42,607 nucleotides of DNA from Tsukamurella asaccharolytica. GTDB lineage: Bacteria > Actinomycetota > Actinomycetes > Mycobacteriales > Mycobacteriaceae. Every line of letters starts with the position of its first letter. Position 1 is the first letter of the stretch. The notes under the pieces are model-generated. The model ran no database searches. It had not been told where the DNA came from and saw only the letters and a list, made by a program, of their open reading frames with translations. A program made the position numbers and the translations under genes. Below, one piece after another: positions 18,915 through 26,944 of this stretch. The stretch is from positions 1 through 42,607 of the forward strand of contig NZ_VIGW01000018.1 in assembly GCF_007858435.1 (NCBI RefSeq). Reading direction: 5' to 3'.

Positions 18915-19963
18915 TGCGTAATCCACTGAACAGGCGGGCCCTCGCGATGGGGGTGGCCACCGTCGCCACCGGCGCCGTGCTGGCCGGCTGCGGCTCGGTG
19001 CCCTTCAACCCGTCCGCGATCCCCGCCCCCGGGCAGGCCGGTGGCGGCGACGGCTACGTCGTGCACCTCGACTTCACGAACGTGCTCAACCTCCCCGACC
19101 GCGCGCGCGTCGTCTTCGACGGAGTGATCTCCGGACGCCTGCAGAAGGTGACCCTCGAGGACGGCAAGGCCGTCGTCGACGTCAAGATCAACGACGGCGT
19201 CAAGGTGCCCAACACCATCACCGCGACGCTGCAGCAGGACACGATCCTCGGCGACACCTACGTGGCCCTCAAGTCCACGCCGGGCAAGCCGGGCACTCCG
19301 CTCAAGGCGGGCGACACCGTGCCCACCACGCAGACCAAGCCGCCGACGCAGATCGAGGACATCCTCGCCGACCTGGCGAACTTCCTCGGCAGCGGCAGCC
19401 TGATGCAGCTGCAGGACACCTTCAGCCGGATCAACAGCAACCTGCCCGAGGACCCGCAGAAGCTCTCCGGGCTGGTCAAGACCGTCTCGCAGACGGTGGT
19501 CGACCTCGGCCAGCAGAGCGACAACGTGAGTCAGGCGATCACCTCGGTCGGCAGCCTCGTCACGACGGTCAACGACAACGACCGGATCCTGGTCGCGCTG
19601 CTCAGGCCGACCGACGACTGGTTCGGGGACACCCTCGAGCTGACCACCGGCGCGATCAAGTTGCTCAGCCGCCTCTCCGACGCCCTGGCGCCCCTCTCGT
19701 TCACCGCGCCTCTGCTCGACGCCTCGACCGCGACCGTCGCGGGCGTGATCAAGCCGCTGATGTTCCCCGGCTGGCCGAACATGAACGGCCGGCAGGCGAA
19801 CCTGGCGAACCTCGAGGACCTGCTGAAGAACAAGATTCTGCCGTTCCTCGCCAGCGGGGCCAAGGTCAACGTCAAGGAGCTGGGCACCAACGGGAGCGTG
19901 CCCACTTCCGATGCCGCCCGCCAGGCGGTCAACAACCTTCGGATGGTGGGAGCAGTTCCGTGA
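18914..19963 (+). CDS. Mce family lipoprotein MceE
   Basis: A 349-residue Mce protein whose signal peptide ends in the lipobox LAGC with Cys26 as the lipidation site, so it is anchored by lipid rather than a helix. MceE is the usual lipoprotein member of mce operons. The MCE domain includes RARVVFDGVISGRLQKV near residue 65. The true start is the ATG at 18914 overlapping the mceD stop by one base; longer in-frame readings upstream run inside mceD and lack homology. Confidence 0.94.
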   Translation: MRNPLNRRALAMGVATVATGAVLAGCGSVPFNPSAIPAPGQAGGGDGYVVHLDFTNVLNLPDRARVVFDGVISGRLQKVTLEDGKAVVDVKINDGVKVPNTITATLQQDTILGDTYVALKSTPGKPGTPLKAGDTVPTTQTKPPTQIEDILADLANFLGSGSLMQLQDTFSRINSNLPEDPQKLSGLVKTVSQTVVDLGQQSDNVSQAITSVGSLVTTVNDNDRILVALLRPTDDWFGDTLELTTGAIKLLSRLSDALAPLSFTAPLLDASTATVAGVIKPLMFPGWPNMNGRQANLANLEDLLKNKILPFLASGAKVNVKELGTNGSVPTSDAARQAVNNLRMVGAVP

Positions 19964-20922
19964 AAAAGAGCACCTTCTTCAGCCTCCTCACCTTCGCGCT
20001 GGTCATGGTGCTGGGCACGGCGTACATCGCGTTCTCGGTGCTGCACTGGCGGCCGCTGGCGGACTACCGCTCGGTGACCATGAAGCTCGACAACGCGAAC
20101 CAGCTGCTCCCCGACTCGTCGGTCCTGCTGCGCGGTGTCAAGGTCGGCAACGTGGAGACCATCGACCGCGAGAACGGCAAGGTCGTCGTCAAGCTCCGCT
20201 ACGACGGGAAGTACAAGATCCCGTCCCAGACGGGCCTGCGCATCGAGCAACTCTCCGCGGTCGGCGAGCCGTACATCGAGTTCCAGCCGGACTCCCTCGA
20301 GGGTCCGTACCTGGCCGACGGCTCGACGATCGACACCGCGAAGATCAAGGAGCCGCTGTCGCTCCCCGAGACCTTCAAGCTGATCTCCGGACTCACCAGC
20401 AACATCAACTCGACGGACCTCGGCGGCATCACCGAGACCCTGGCGGACGCGACCAACAACACGCAGGGTTCGCTGCCGAACATCTCGCAGGCCGGCGACC
20501 TGCTGGCCCGCACCCTCACCGCGCGGATGCCGAACATCCGCCGGATGATGGAGAACACCCAGATCTACCAGGCCGATATGAACTGGCTCCCCGGCGCGAT
20601 CTCCGAGTTCGGCCCGGCCACCAGGACCTTCGTGGTCAAGGACGTCGAGTTGCTCAAGGCCCTGGACGTCCTCATGAAGGGCATCAACGGGCCCGAGATG
20701 CTGACGAAGTCGGTCAACCCGTTCCTGATGAAGATCGCACCGAACACCAGCAAGCTGCTGTCGAACCTCGGTCCGATCACCGAGCCGCTGGTGCCCGTGG
20801 TGCAGGCGCTGACGGACGTGCTGCCGCAGATCGACATGGCCGCGCTACTCTCGCAGGCGTTGAACACGGTCGGCTCCGACGGTGCCGCGAACCTCACGGT
20901 GGTCATCCCGCCGAAGAAGTAG
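19960..20922 (+). CDS. Mce family protein MceF
   Basis: Last of the six Mce proteins: 320 residues, membrane anchor at 7-27, MCE domain with DSSVLLRGVKVGNVETI near 52-68, and a helical domain that stops without the long tail seen in many MceF proteins. The GTG start overlaps the mceE stop by 4 bases (GTGA). Confidence 0.93.
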   Translation: MKKSTFFSLLTFALVMVLGTAYIAFSVLHWRPLADYRSVTMKLDNANQLLPDSSVLLRGVKVGNVETIDRENGKVVVKLRYDGKYKIPSQTGLRIEQLSAVGEPYIEFQPDSLEGPYLADGSTIDTAKIKEPLSLPETFKLISGLTSNINSTDLGGITETLADATNNTQGSLPNISQAGDLLARTLTARMPNIRRMMENTQIYQADMNWLPGAISEFGPATRTFVVKDVELLKALDVLMKGINGPEMLTKSVNPFLMKIAPNTSKLLSNLGPITEPLVPVVQALTDVLPQIDMAALLSQALNTVGSDGAANLTVVIPPKK

Positions 20923-20968
20923 CGCCCCGCCGAACCGACGAACCCCGACACGATTGGCTACGCGACAA

Positions 20969-21853
20969 GTGACTGATTCCACCCCGGACGACAAGAACCT
21001 CGCTGACGAGGCCGCGGCGCCCGAGGAGACCGTGCAGGACACCACTGACGAGGCCGCTGAGGGAGCGGCCGCAGCTCCGACGACGAAGGTCTCGACCGCG
21101 AAGAAGGCGGACTTCGTCGGGTCCGCCGTGAAGAAGCGCCCCGCTCCCCCGGTCGACGAGGAGGAGTACGACGTCGAGGAGGCGGCCCCGGTCCGTCGGC
21201 CCAAGGCCTCCGCCCGCGCGGCGGCGGCCCGGCCCCAGGCAGCGCTGACGGCCGGTGCGACCGTCACCACCGTGGTCATCACCGTGGTGATCCTGGCGCT
21301 GCTCGCGGCGGCGATCGCCTTCGGCGTCCTGTGGGGCCTGCAGAAGTCGGAGAACAGCGACATCAAGGCGGCGGCCGCCGAGCGGGCGCAGGCGGAGAAG
21401 GCGGCCGCGGAGTACGCCGCGGGCGCCTCGACCTTCGACTACCGCGATCTCGGTCCGTGGCGCATCGCGATCGTCAAGGGCGTCTCGCCCGAGCTGAAGA
21501 CGAGGATGGACGCCACCGCTGGCGCGATGAACCAGCTGCTGCAGCCGCTGCAGTGGGTGTCCAAGGGCACGGTGATGGACGCCGTGGTCAACTCGCAGTC
21601 CGGCCCGATCTACAAGGTCAGCGCCTACGTCAAGGTCGAGGCCACCAACGTGCAGGCCGCCAGCGGCCGCGAGGTGGTCACCGTCTACAACGTGACGCTG
21701 GACAGGGACAAGGACTGGCAGATCACCGACGTGGGCGGCTCGCTCGCCGGTCCTTCGGCTCAGGCCTCGCAGCCGCAGCCCGCCGCGCCGGCCGACGGCG
21801 CGCCGGCCGACGGCGCGCAGGCCCCCGCGCCTACCCCGGCGCCCGGTAACTGA
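20969..21853 (+). CDS. Mce-associated membrane protein (Mam)
   Basis: A 294-residue protein with an acidic, low-complexity cytoplasmic segment (residues 1-95), one membrane helix (about 97-123), a short Ala/Lys/Glu-rich helix and an outer domain of NTF2-like type with FDYRDLGPWR and VTVYNVTLDRDKDWQITDVGG, ending in an Ala/Pro tail with a repeated PADGA. Mam proteins stabilise or accessorise Mce transporters. The GTG at 20969 is chosen because upstream in-frame sequence overlaps mceF and is unlike the family. Only one Mam gene is present; many operons have two or more. Confidence 0.85.
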   Translation: MTDSTPDDKNLADEAAAPEETVQDTTDEAAEGAAAAPTTKVSTAKKADFVGSAVKKRPAPPVDEEEYDVEEAAPVRRPKASARAAAARPQAALTAGATVTTVVITVVILALLAAAIAFGVLWGLQKSENSDIKAAAAERAQAEKAAAEYAAGASTFDYRDLGPWRIAIVKGVSPELKTRMDATAGAMNQLLQPLQWVSKGTVMDAVVNSQSGPIYKVSAYVKVEATNVQAASGREVVTVYNVTLDRDKDWQITDVGGSLAGPSAQASQPQPAAPADGAPADGAQAPAPTPAPGN

Positions 21854-21867
21854 CGCCGTAGCACGAC

Positions 21868-21909
21868 CGACGAGGCTCCCGGATCCACGCGGATCCGGGA
21901 GCCTCGTCG
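21868..21909. terminator. bidirectional hairpin between mce operon and sua5
   Basis: A perfect 19-bp inverted repeat (21868-21886 with 21891-21909) around the tetraloop ACGC lies between the convergent mam and sua5 stops. It has no clear U-tract on either strand but is the strongest hairpin in the window and would block read-through in both directions. Confidence 0.8.
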
Positions 21910-21941
21910 TTCCGGCGGGTGATGGGCTCTGGGTACGGAGC

Positions 21942-22601
21942 TCAGCCCAGCGACTCGGGGGTGACCCCGAGGACCTCGGCGATCCGGGCGGTGCTCACGG
22001 CCCCCTCGCGCAGCACGCGCGGCTGCGGCCCGGACAGGTCGACGATGCTCGACGCCACGGCGTGCTCGGACGGCCCGCCGTCGAGGTAGACGTCGACCGC
22101 GTCGCCCAGTTGATCGCGCGCCTCCAGCATCGTGGCGGCGGGCGGACGGCCGGAGACGTTCGCGCTGGAGACCGCCATCGGACCGACCTCGCGCAGCAGC
22201 TCGATCGCGACGGGGTGCAGCGGCATCCGCAGCATCACGGTGCCGCGGGTGTCCCCGAGGTCCCACGCCAGGCTGGGCGCCTGCTCGACGACGAGGGAGA
22301 CCGCGCCGGGCCAGAAGGCGCGGGTCAGCTCGCGGGCGGCGTCGCTGACGCGGCTGACGAGCCCGTCGATGGTGTTCCAGGAGCCCACGAGCACGCCGAC
22401 GGGCATGTCGGGGCCGCGGTTCTTCGCGGCGAGCAGGGACGCGACGGCGCGGCCGTCGAAGGCGTCGCAGCCGATGCCGTAGAGCGTGTCGGTCGGCATC
22501 ACCACGAGGTGGCCGCCCTTGAGGGCGGACCGGGCGGCGCTGAGGCCCGCGGCGCGGGATTCCGGGTCGGTGCAGTCGAAGGCGCGGCTGGCGATGCTCA
22601 C
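21942..22601 (-). CDS. L-threonylcarbamoyladenylate synthase (Sua5/YciO/YrdC family)
   Basis: Makes threonylcarbamoyl-AMP from threonine, bicarbonate and ATP, the donor for the t6A37 modification of tRNAs that read ANN codons. The 219-residue product has the nucleotide-binding motifs PTDTLYGIGCDA near residue 36, KNRG near 60 and SSANVSGRP near 143. It corresponds to M. tuberculosis Rv1301. The GTG start overlaps the prmC stop by 4 bases. Confidence 0.93.
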   Translation of the reverse strand: MSIASRAFDCTDPESRAAGLSAARSALKGGHLVVMPTDTLYGIGCDAFDGRAVASLLAAKNRGPDMPVGVLVGSWNTIDGLVSRVSDAARELTRAFWPGAVSLVVEQAPSLAWDLGDTRGTVMLRMPLHPVAIELLREVGPMAVSSANVSGRPPAATMLEARDQLGDAVDVYLDGGPSEHAVASSIVDLSGPQPRVLREGAVSTARIAEVLGVTPESLG

Positions 22602-23449
22602 GCGTCCATCCTGCCAGTCACGTACCGCGGCCTCCCCGCGAGGTCCCGGTGCTGGGTGACGGCGCCGAAACCGGCGGCGCGCAGCAGCGCGACGGCGCCC
22701 CCGCCGTTGGCGTCGTCGTGCTCCACGCCGACCGTTCCCCCGCCGGCGAGCAGCCGTGCGGCGAGCGGCGCGAGGTCACGGATCAGGTCAAGGCCGTCGG
22801 CGCCCGAGAACAGGGCGGCGGCGGGGTCTGCGGCGGCCTCCCGGTCGAGTGCGGCGCCCTCGGGCACGTACGGCGGGTTGGTGACCACCAGGTCGACGGC
22901 GCCGAGCAGCCCGGTCAGGCGGGCCGGCAGGTCCGGGTCGCGGACGTCGCCGGCCAGCACCGTCGCGGTACCGGAGGCCGTCGCCGCGGCGGCGTTGCGC
23001 CGCAGGTAGCCGAGGGCGGCGTGGTCGCGTTCGACGAGCACGACGCGCGCCTCGGGCACCGTCGCCGCGAGGTACAGGCCCAGCGCCCCGGAACCGGCGC
23101 AGAGGTCGACGATCGCAGCACCCCGGCCCACCTGGCCGGCGGCCCAGTCGGCGAGCAGCTCGGTCTCGGGCCGCGGCACGAAGACGCCGGGCCCCACGGC
23201 CAGCGTGAGCGGCCCGAAGTGGGCGCGGCCCAGGATGTGCTGGAGCGGCTCCCGGGCGGCTCTGCGGGAGATGAGGGCCTCGTACGCGGCTTCGTGCTCC
23301 GGCGTCGCGTCGTCGGCGAGCGGGAGGCGGCCGCGGTCGATGCCGAGGGCCTCTGCGAGCAGGACCTCGGCGTCGAACCGCGCCGACGGTACGCCCGCCT
23401 CCGCCAGCCGGGCCGCCGCGGCGGCGGCCAGCATCGTGGGCCGGGTCAC
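22598..23449 (-). CDS. prmC: peptide chain release factor N5-glutamine methyltransferase
   Basis: Methylates the glutamine of the GGQ motif in release factors RF1 and RF2. The 283-residue product has the SAM-binding segment VDLCAGSGALGLYLA (residues 114-128) and the catalytic NPPY motif (191-194) that binds the glutamine amide. It lies 6 bp after prfA, which encodes one of its substrates. The GTG at 23449 is used; an ATG five codons later is possible. Confidence 0.94.
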   Translation of the reverse strand: MTRPTMLAAAAAARLAEAGVPSARFDAEVLLAEALGIDRGRLPLADDATPEHEAAYEALISRRAAREPLQHILGRAHFGPLTLAVGPGVFVPRPETELLADWAAGQVGRGAAIVDLCAGSGALGLYLAATVPEARVVLVERDHAALGYLRRNAAAATASGTATVLAGDVRDPDLPARLTGLLGAVDLVVTNPPYVPEGAALDREAAADPAAALFSGADGLDLIRDLAPLAARLLAGGGTVGVEHDDANGGGAVALLRAAGFGAVTQHRDLAGRPRYVTGRMDA

Positions 23450-23455
23450 CGCCGG

Positions 23456-24544
23456 TTACTCGGCCTCGAGGCGCGCCTGGCGATCGGCCGCCTGGAGCGC
23501 ATCGAGTACGGCGTCGAGGTCGCCGTCGAGCACCTGGTCGAGGTTGTGCGACTTGAAACCGATGCGGTGGTCCGCGATGCGGTTCTCCGGGAAGTTGTAC
23601 GTGCGGATCCGCTCGGACCGGTCGACGGTGCGGATCTGCGCGGCCCGGGAGTCCGACGCGGCGGCCTCGGCCTCCTCCTCCTTGAGGGCCTGCAGCCGCG
23701 CGGCGAGCACCTGCATGGCGCGCGCCTTGTTCTGCAGCTGCGAGCGCTCGTTCTGGCAGGTCACGACGATGTTCGTCGGCAGGTGGGTGATCCGTACCGC
23801 GGAGTCGGTGGTGTTGACGCCCTGGCCGCCCTTGCCGGAGGAGCGGTAGACGTCGATGCGCAGGTCGGACTCGTCGATCTGCACCTCCTCGACCTCGTCG
23901 GGCTCGGGATAGACGAGCACGCCGGCGGCGGAGGTGTGGATGCGGCCCTGGCTCTCGGTGGCGGGGACGCGCTGCACGCGGTGCACGCCGCCCTCGAACT
24001 TCATCCGCGCCCACACCCCGTCGATCGCCCCGTCGGCACCGGGTCCGCGGGACTTGATCGCGAACGTGGCGTCCTTGAAGCCGCCCAGGTCGGAGTAGGT
24101 GGCACCGAGGGTCTCGACCTTCCAGCCGCGACGCTCGGCGTAGCGCAGGTACATGCGCGCCAGGTCGCCGGCGAAGAGGGCCGACTCCTCGCCGCCCTCG
24201 CCCGACTTGACCTCGAGCACCACGTCGTCGGAGTCGTGCGGGTCGCGCGGCGCGAGCAGGTCGGTGAGCTGCTGCTCGAGCGCCTCGATCTGCTCGGTCA
24301 GCGCGGTCACCTCGTCGGCGAAGGAGGCGTCGTCGGCCGCGAGCTCCTGCGCTGCGGCGCGGTCCTCGCGGGCGGCCTCCAGCTTGCGGTGCGCCGTCAT
24401 GATCGGCGCCAGCTCGGCGAAGCGCTTGCCCACCTTGCGCGCCGCGCCCGCGTCGTTGTGCAGCGCCGGATCGGACATCTGCTGCTCGAGACCGGCGTAC
24501 TCGGCGAGGATGTCGTCGATCGCGGAGGGGGACGAGGCGCTCAT
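23456..24544 (-). CDS. prfA: peptide chain release factor 1
   Basis: Recognises UAA and UAG stop codons and triggers peptide release. The 362-residue product has the codon-reading tripeptide PAT (194-196, in [10 protein letters not shown]) and the catalytic GGQ (239-241) methylated by PrmC. The N-terminal ~110 residues are the helical domain 1. A hairpin lies between it and rpmE. Confidence 0.97.
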   Translation of the reverse strand: MSASSPSAIDDILAEYAGLEQQMSDPALHNDAGAARKVGKRFAELAPIMTAHRKLEAAREDRAAAQELAADDASFADEVTALTEQIEALEQQLTDLLAPRDPHDSDDVVLEVKSGEGGEESALFAGDLARMYLRYAERRGWKVETLGATYSDLGGFKDATFAIKSRGPGADGAIDGVWARMKFEGGVHRVQRVPATESQGRIHTSAAGVLVYPEPDEVEEVQIDESDLRIDVYRSSGKGGQGVNTTDSAVRITHLPTNIVVTCQNERSQLQNKARAMQVLAARLQALKEEEAEAAASDSRAAQIRTVDRSERIRTYNFPENRIADHRIGFKSHNLDQVLDGDLDAVLDALQAADRQARLEAE

Positions 24545-24606
24545 GGCGGCGGGCCTTTCTCGGACGGGGCGGCGAAACGGTGCGGGTGGTCACTACCCGC
24601 GAAACG

Positions 24607-24645
24607 CGCCGACGCCCGGCCTGCGGGGCAGGACGGGCGTCGGCG
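24607..24645 (-). terminator. hairpin between rpmE and prfA
   Basis: A perfect 12-bp GC-rich stem (24607-24618 with 24634-24645) around a 15-base loop, just past the rpmE stop. It lacks a proper U-tract. It may attenuate transcription between the ribosomal protein gene and prfA. Confidence 0.55.
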
Positions 24646-24651
24646 GGAGCG

Positions 24652-24882
24652 CTACTCGGAGGCCGAGGCCTTGCCCGGGCGCTTGCCGTAGCGCTTCTCG
24701 AAGCGGGCCACGCGGCCGCCCGTGTCCAGGATCTTCTGCTTGCCCGTGTAGAACGGGTGGCACTGCGAGCAGACCTCGACGTTGATCCGGCCGTCGGCCT
24801 TGGTGCTGTGCGTCTCGAACGTGTTACCGCAACCGCAGACAACGGTGGTGGCCACGTAATCGGGGTGGATCCCCTGCTTCAT
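24652..24882 (-). CDS. rpmE: 50S ribosomal protein L31, zinc-binding form
   Basis: A 76-residue large-subunit protein. Cys16, Cys18, Cys38 and Cys41 form the zinc site, marking the C+ (RpmE) form rather than the zinc-independent paralogue. The ATG at 24882 ([10 protein letters not shown]) is preceded by AAGGA; an upstream in-frame extension is not part of the family. Positions 24883-25165 (283 bp) between it and the divergent kinase gene hold no gene and no convincing promoter. Confidence 0.97.
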   Translation of the reverse strand: MKQGIHPDYVATTVVCGCGNTFETHSTKADGRINVEVCSQCHPFYTGKQKILDTGGRVARFEKRYGKRPGKASASE

Positions 24883-25165
24883 GATTGCCGTCCTTCTCGT
24901 TCGTGGTCGCCGGGTCGCCTCTGGCGTGCGCCAGAACCGTGAACCGGAACCCATACCGACGTTCCAGTATGCCAGAACGCACGGGTCTTCGAGAAATTCC
25001 CGGCCGCCGCGAACCCCGCGCGCGGAGGCGGATCACGATGTGGCCGACGTTTGGCGGATGACTGGCGCGCGGTAAGCCGATCCGGGTTAGCTACGTGCAG
25101 TCACCAGACCGGCGCCGGGAGCGACGCGAGCGGACCCAGGTCGTGAGGAATCCGGGAGTGAAGTC

Positions 25166-26863
25166 GTGAACGAGTCAGGCAATGGACCGGCGGTGGAGCC
25201 CGCCGGGACCGTGATCGGCGGGTACGTCGTGGAACGCCTGCTGGGCGCGGGCGGCATGGGCGCGGTCTACGCGGCCCGGCACCCGCGGCTGCCGCGCGTG
25301 GACGCCCTCAAGGTGCTGCCCACCGCCTTCTCGCACGACCCGACGTACCGGGCGCGGTTCGAGCGCGAGGCCGACATGGCCGCGCGACTCGACCACCCGA
25401 GCATCGTCCCGGTGTACGACCGCGGCAACGACGACGGCCGGCTGTGGATGTCGATGAAGCTGGTCCCGGGCCAGGACGCCGCGGGCCTGCTCGCGAGCAA
25501 CCCCAACGGCCTGCCGGTGAACCGGGTGCTGGCCATCGTCGACGCGGTGGCCGCGGCGCTGGACTACGCGCACTCGCAGGGTCTGCTGCACCGCGACGTC
25601 AAGCCCGGCAACATCTTGATCGACGGCACCGGACCGGCGCCGCGCGTCATGCTCGGCGACTTCGGCATCGCGCGCCGGCAGCAGGAGCACAGCGACCTGA
25701 CGTCCGTCGGCATGGCGGTCGGCACCCTCGACTACGCCTCGCCGGAGCAGCTCAGCGGCGATCCCGTCGACGGCCGCAGCGACCAGTACAGCCTCGCCGG
25801 CACGACAGTGCAGCTGCTCACGGGCGCGAAGCCCTTCGGCGCGAGCAGCGGCACCGCGGTGATCCGCGACCACCTGATGGCGCCGCCGCCGGCGCCGTCG
25901 CGGCAGCGCCCCGATCTGCCGACCGCGATCGACGGGGTGATCGCGCGGGCGATGGCGAAGTCGCCGCAGCAGCGGTACGCGACGTGCCACGACTTCGCGC
26001 AGGCCCTGCGCGCGGCCGCGGCGGGCGCTGCACACGGTCCGGCACCGTCGAACCCGACGACGCGCGTGGCGACGCCGCCGCCCGGCGCCGGCTACCGCCC
26101 GCCGACTCCCCCGCCGTTCCAGGGTGCGCCCTCGCAGCCCTTCGCGCGGCCGTCGGGTCCGATCCCGAATCCCCCGATCTCGAATGCCCTGACCTCGGAT
26201 CCACAGGCCGCGGGGCCGCAGGGCGCGTGGCAGGGCGCGCCGCTGGGCGTGGCCGGGCGGGCCCCACAGCAGGGTGGCACGAAGAAGGGCGTGGTCATCG
26301 GCGCGATCGCCGCGGTCGCGGTGGTGGCGGTGGCCGCGATCTCGGTCCTGGTGCTCAGCATGGGGTCCGACGACGCCGTCACCGCCTCGTCGACCAGCAC
26401 GAGCAGCGCGCCGGTCACGACGACCACGGCGCCGGTGAACAACACGTCGACGGTGCGGGAGGGCTACATCGACCCGTGCCTGCTGCCGCCGTCCGCGATC
26501 ACGGCCCTCGGCATCACCCCGCTCGCCGACGATCCGGGGCAGCGCACCGGCGAGGCCGGCGCGAAGTACGCGTGCAAGGGTGCGGACTCCCAGGCGAGCA
26601 ACGCCGACGTGAAGTTCGCGACGTTCGTGACGTCGACGAGGTGGGAGACCGGCGCACCGATCACCCTGCCGGGCTCCACCAACTCCAAGTGGCGCTCCTT
26701 CGATCTGCCCGCGGTCAACGCCACGTCGCCCGGCTTCTGCATCACCGCGTACAAGTCCCTGACCAACGGCTACCTGTACATCGGCCTGCAGAAGGTCGGC
26801 AACCGCGACTGCAACCGGGGCGCGGTGATCGCCGCGGCGATCACCCCGTACCTGCCGCAGTAG
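25166..26863 (+). CDS. transmembrane Ser/Thr protein kinase with DUF3558-like outer domain
   Basis: A 565-residue Hanks-type receptor kinase. The cytoplasmic kinase domain (about 18-285) has the glycine loop LGAGGMGAV (26-34), the ATP-binding Lys49, catalytic HRDVKPGNI (142-150), DFG (165-167) and SPEQ (192-195), so it should be active. A Pro/Gly/Ala-rich juxtamembrane linker (286-372) and a helix (about 375-398) follow. The outer part, after a Ser/Thr-rich stem, has four Cys (438, 470, 525, 549) and starts with the IDPCLL motif; it resembles DUF3558 domains of actinobacterial lipoproteins. It has no PASTA repeats. GGGAG precedes the GTG start. It sits alone on the plus strand between rpmE and rho. 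Confidence 0.88.
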   Translation: MNESGNGPAVEPAGTVIGGYVVERLLGAGGMGAVYAARHPRLPRVDALKVLPTAFSHDPTYRARFEREADMAARLDHPSIVPVYDRGNDDGRLWMSMKLVPGQDAAGLLASNPNGLPVNRVLAIVDAVAAALDYAHSQGLLHRDVKPGNILIDGTGPAPRVMLGDFGIARRQQEHSDLTSVGMAVGTLDYASPEQLSGDPVDGRSDQYSLAGTTVQLLTGAKPFGASSGTAVIRDHLMAPPPAPSRQRPDLPTAIDGVIARAMAKSPQQRYATCHDFAQALRAAAAGAAHGPAPSNPTTRVATPPPGAGYRPPTPPPFQGAPSQPFARPSGPIPNPPISNALTSDPQAAGPQGAWQGAPLGVAGRAPQQGGTKKGVVIGAIAAVAVVAVAAISVLVLSMGSDDAVTASSTSTSSAPVTTTTAPVNNTSTVREGYIDPCLLPPSAITALGITPLADDPGQRTGEAGAKYACKGADSQASNADVKFATFVTSTRWETGAPITLPGSTNSKWRSFDLPAVNATSPGFCITAYKSLTNGYLYIGLQKVGNRDCNRGAVIAAAITPYLPQ

Positions 26864-26898
26864 TGGCCCGAGGCACCGTCGGCATGGCCGAACGCGCA

Positions 26899-26932
26899 GC
26901 GGCGCCCCGCTCCGGGTGGAGTGGGGCGCCGC
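26899..26932. terminator. bidirectional hairpin between kinase gene and rho
   Basis: A 15-bp stem (26899-26913 with 26918-26932) with one G-U-type mismatch and loop GGGT lies between the convergent kinase and rho stops and could end transcription on either strand. No U-tract is obvious. Confidence 0.65.
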
Positions 26933-26944
26933 GCTCGTCACGGA

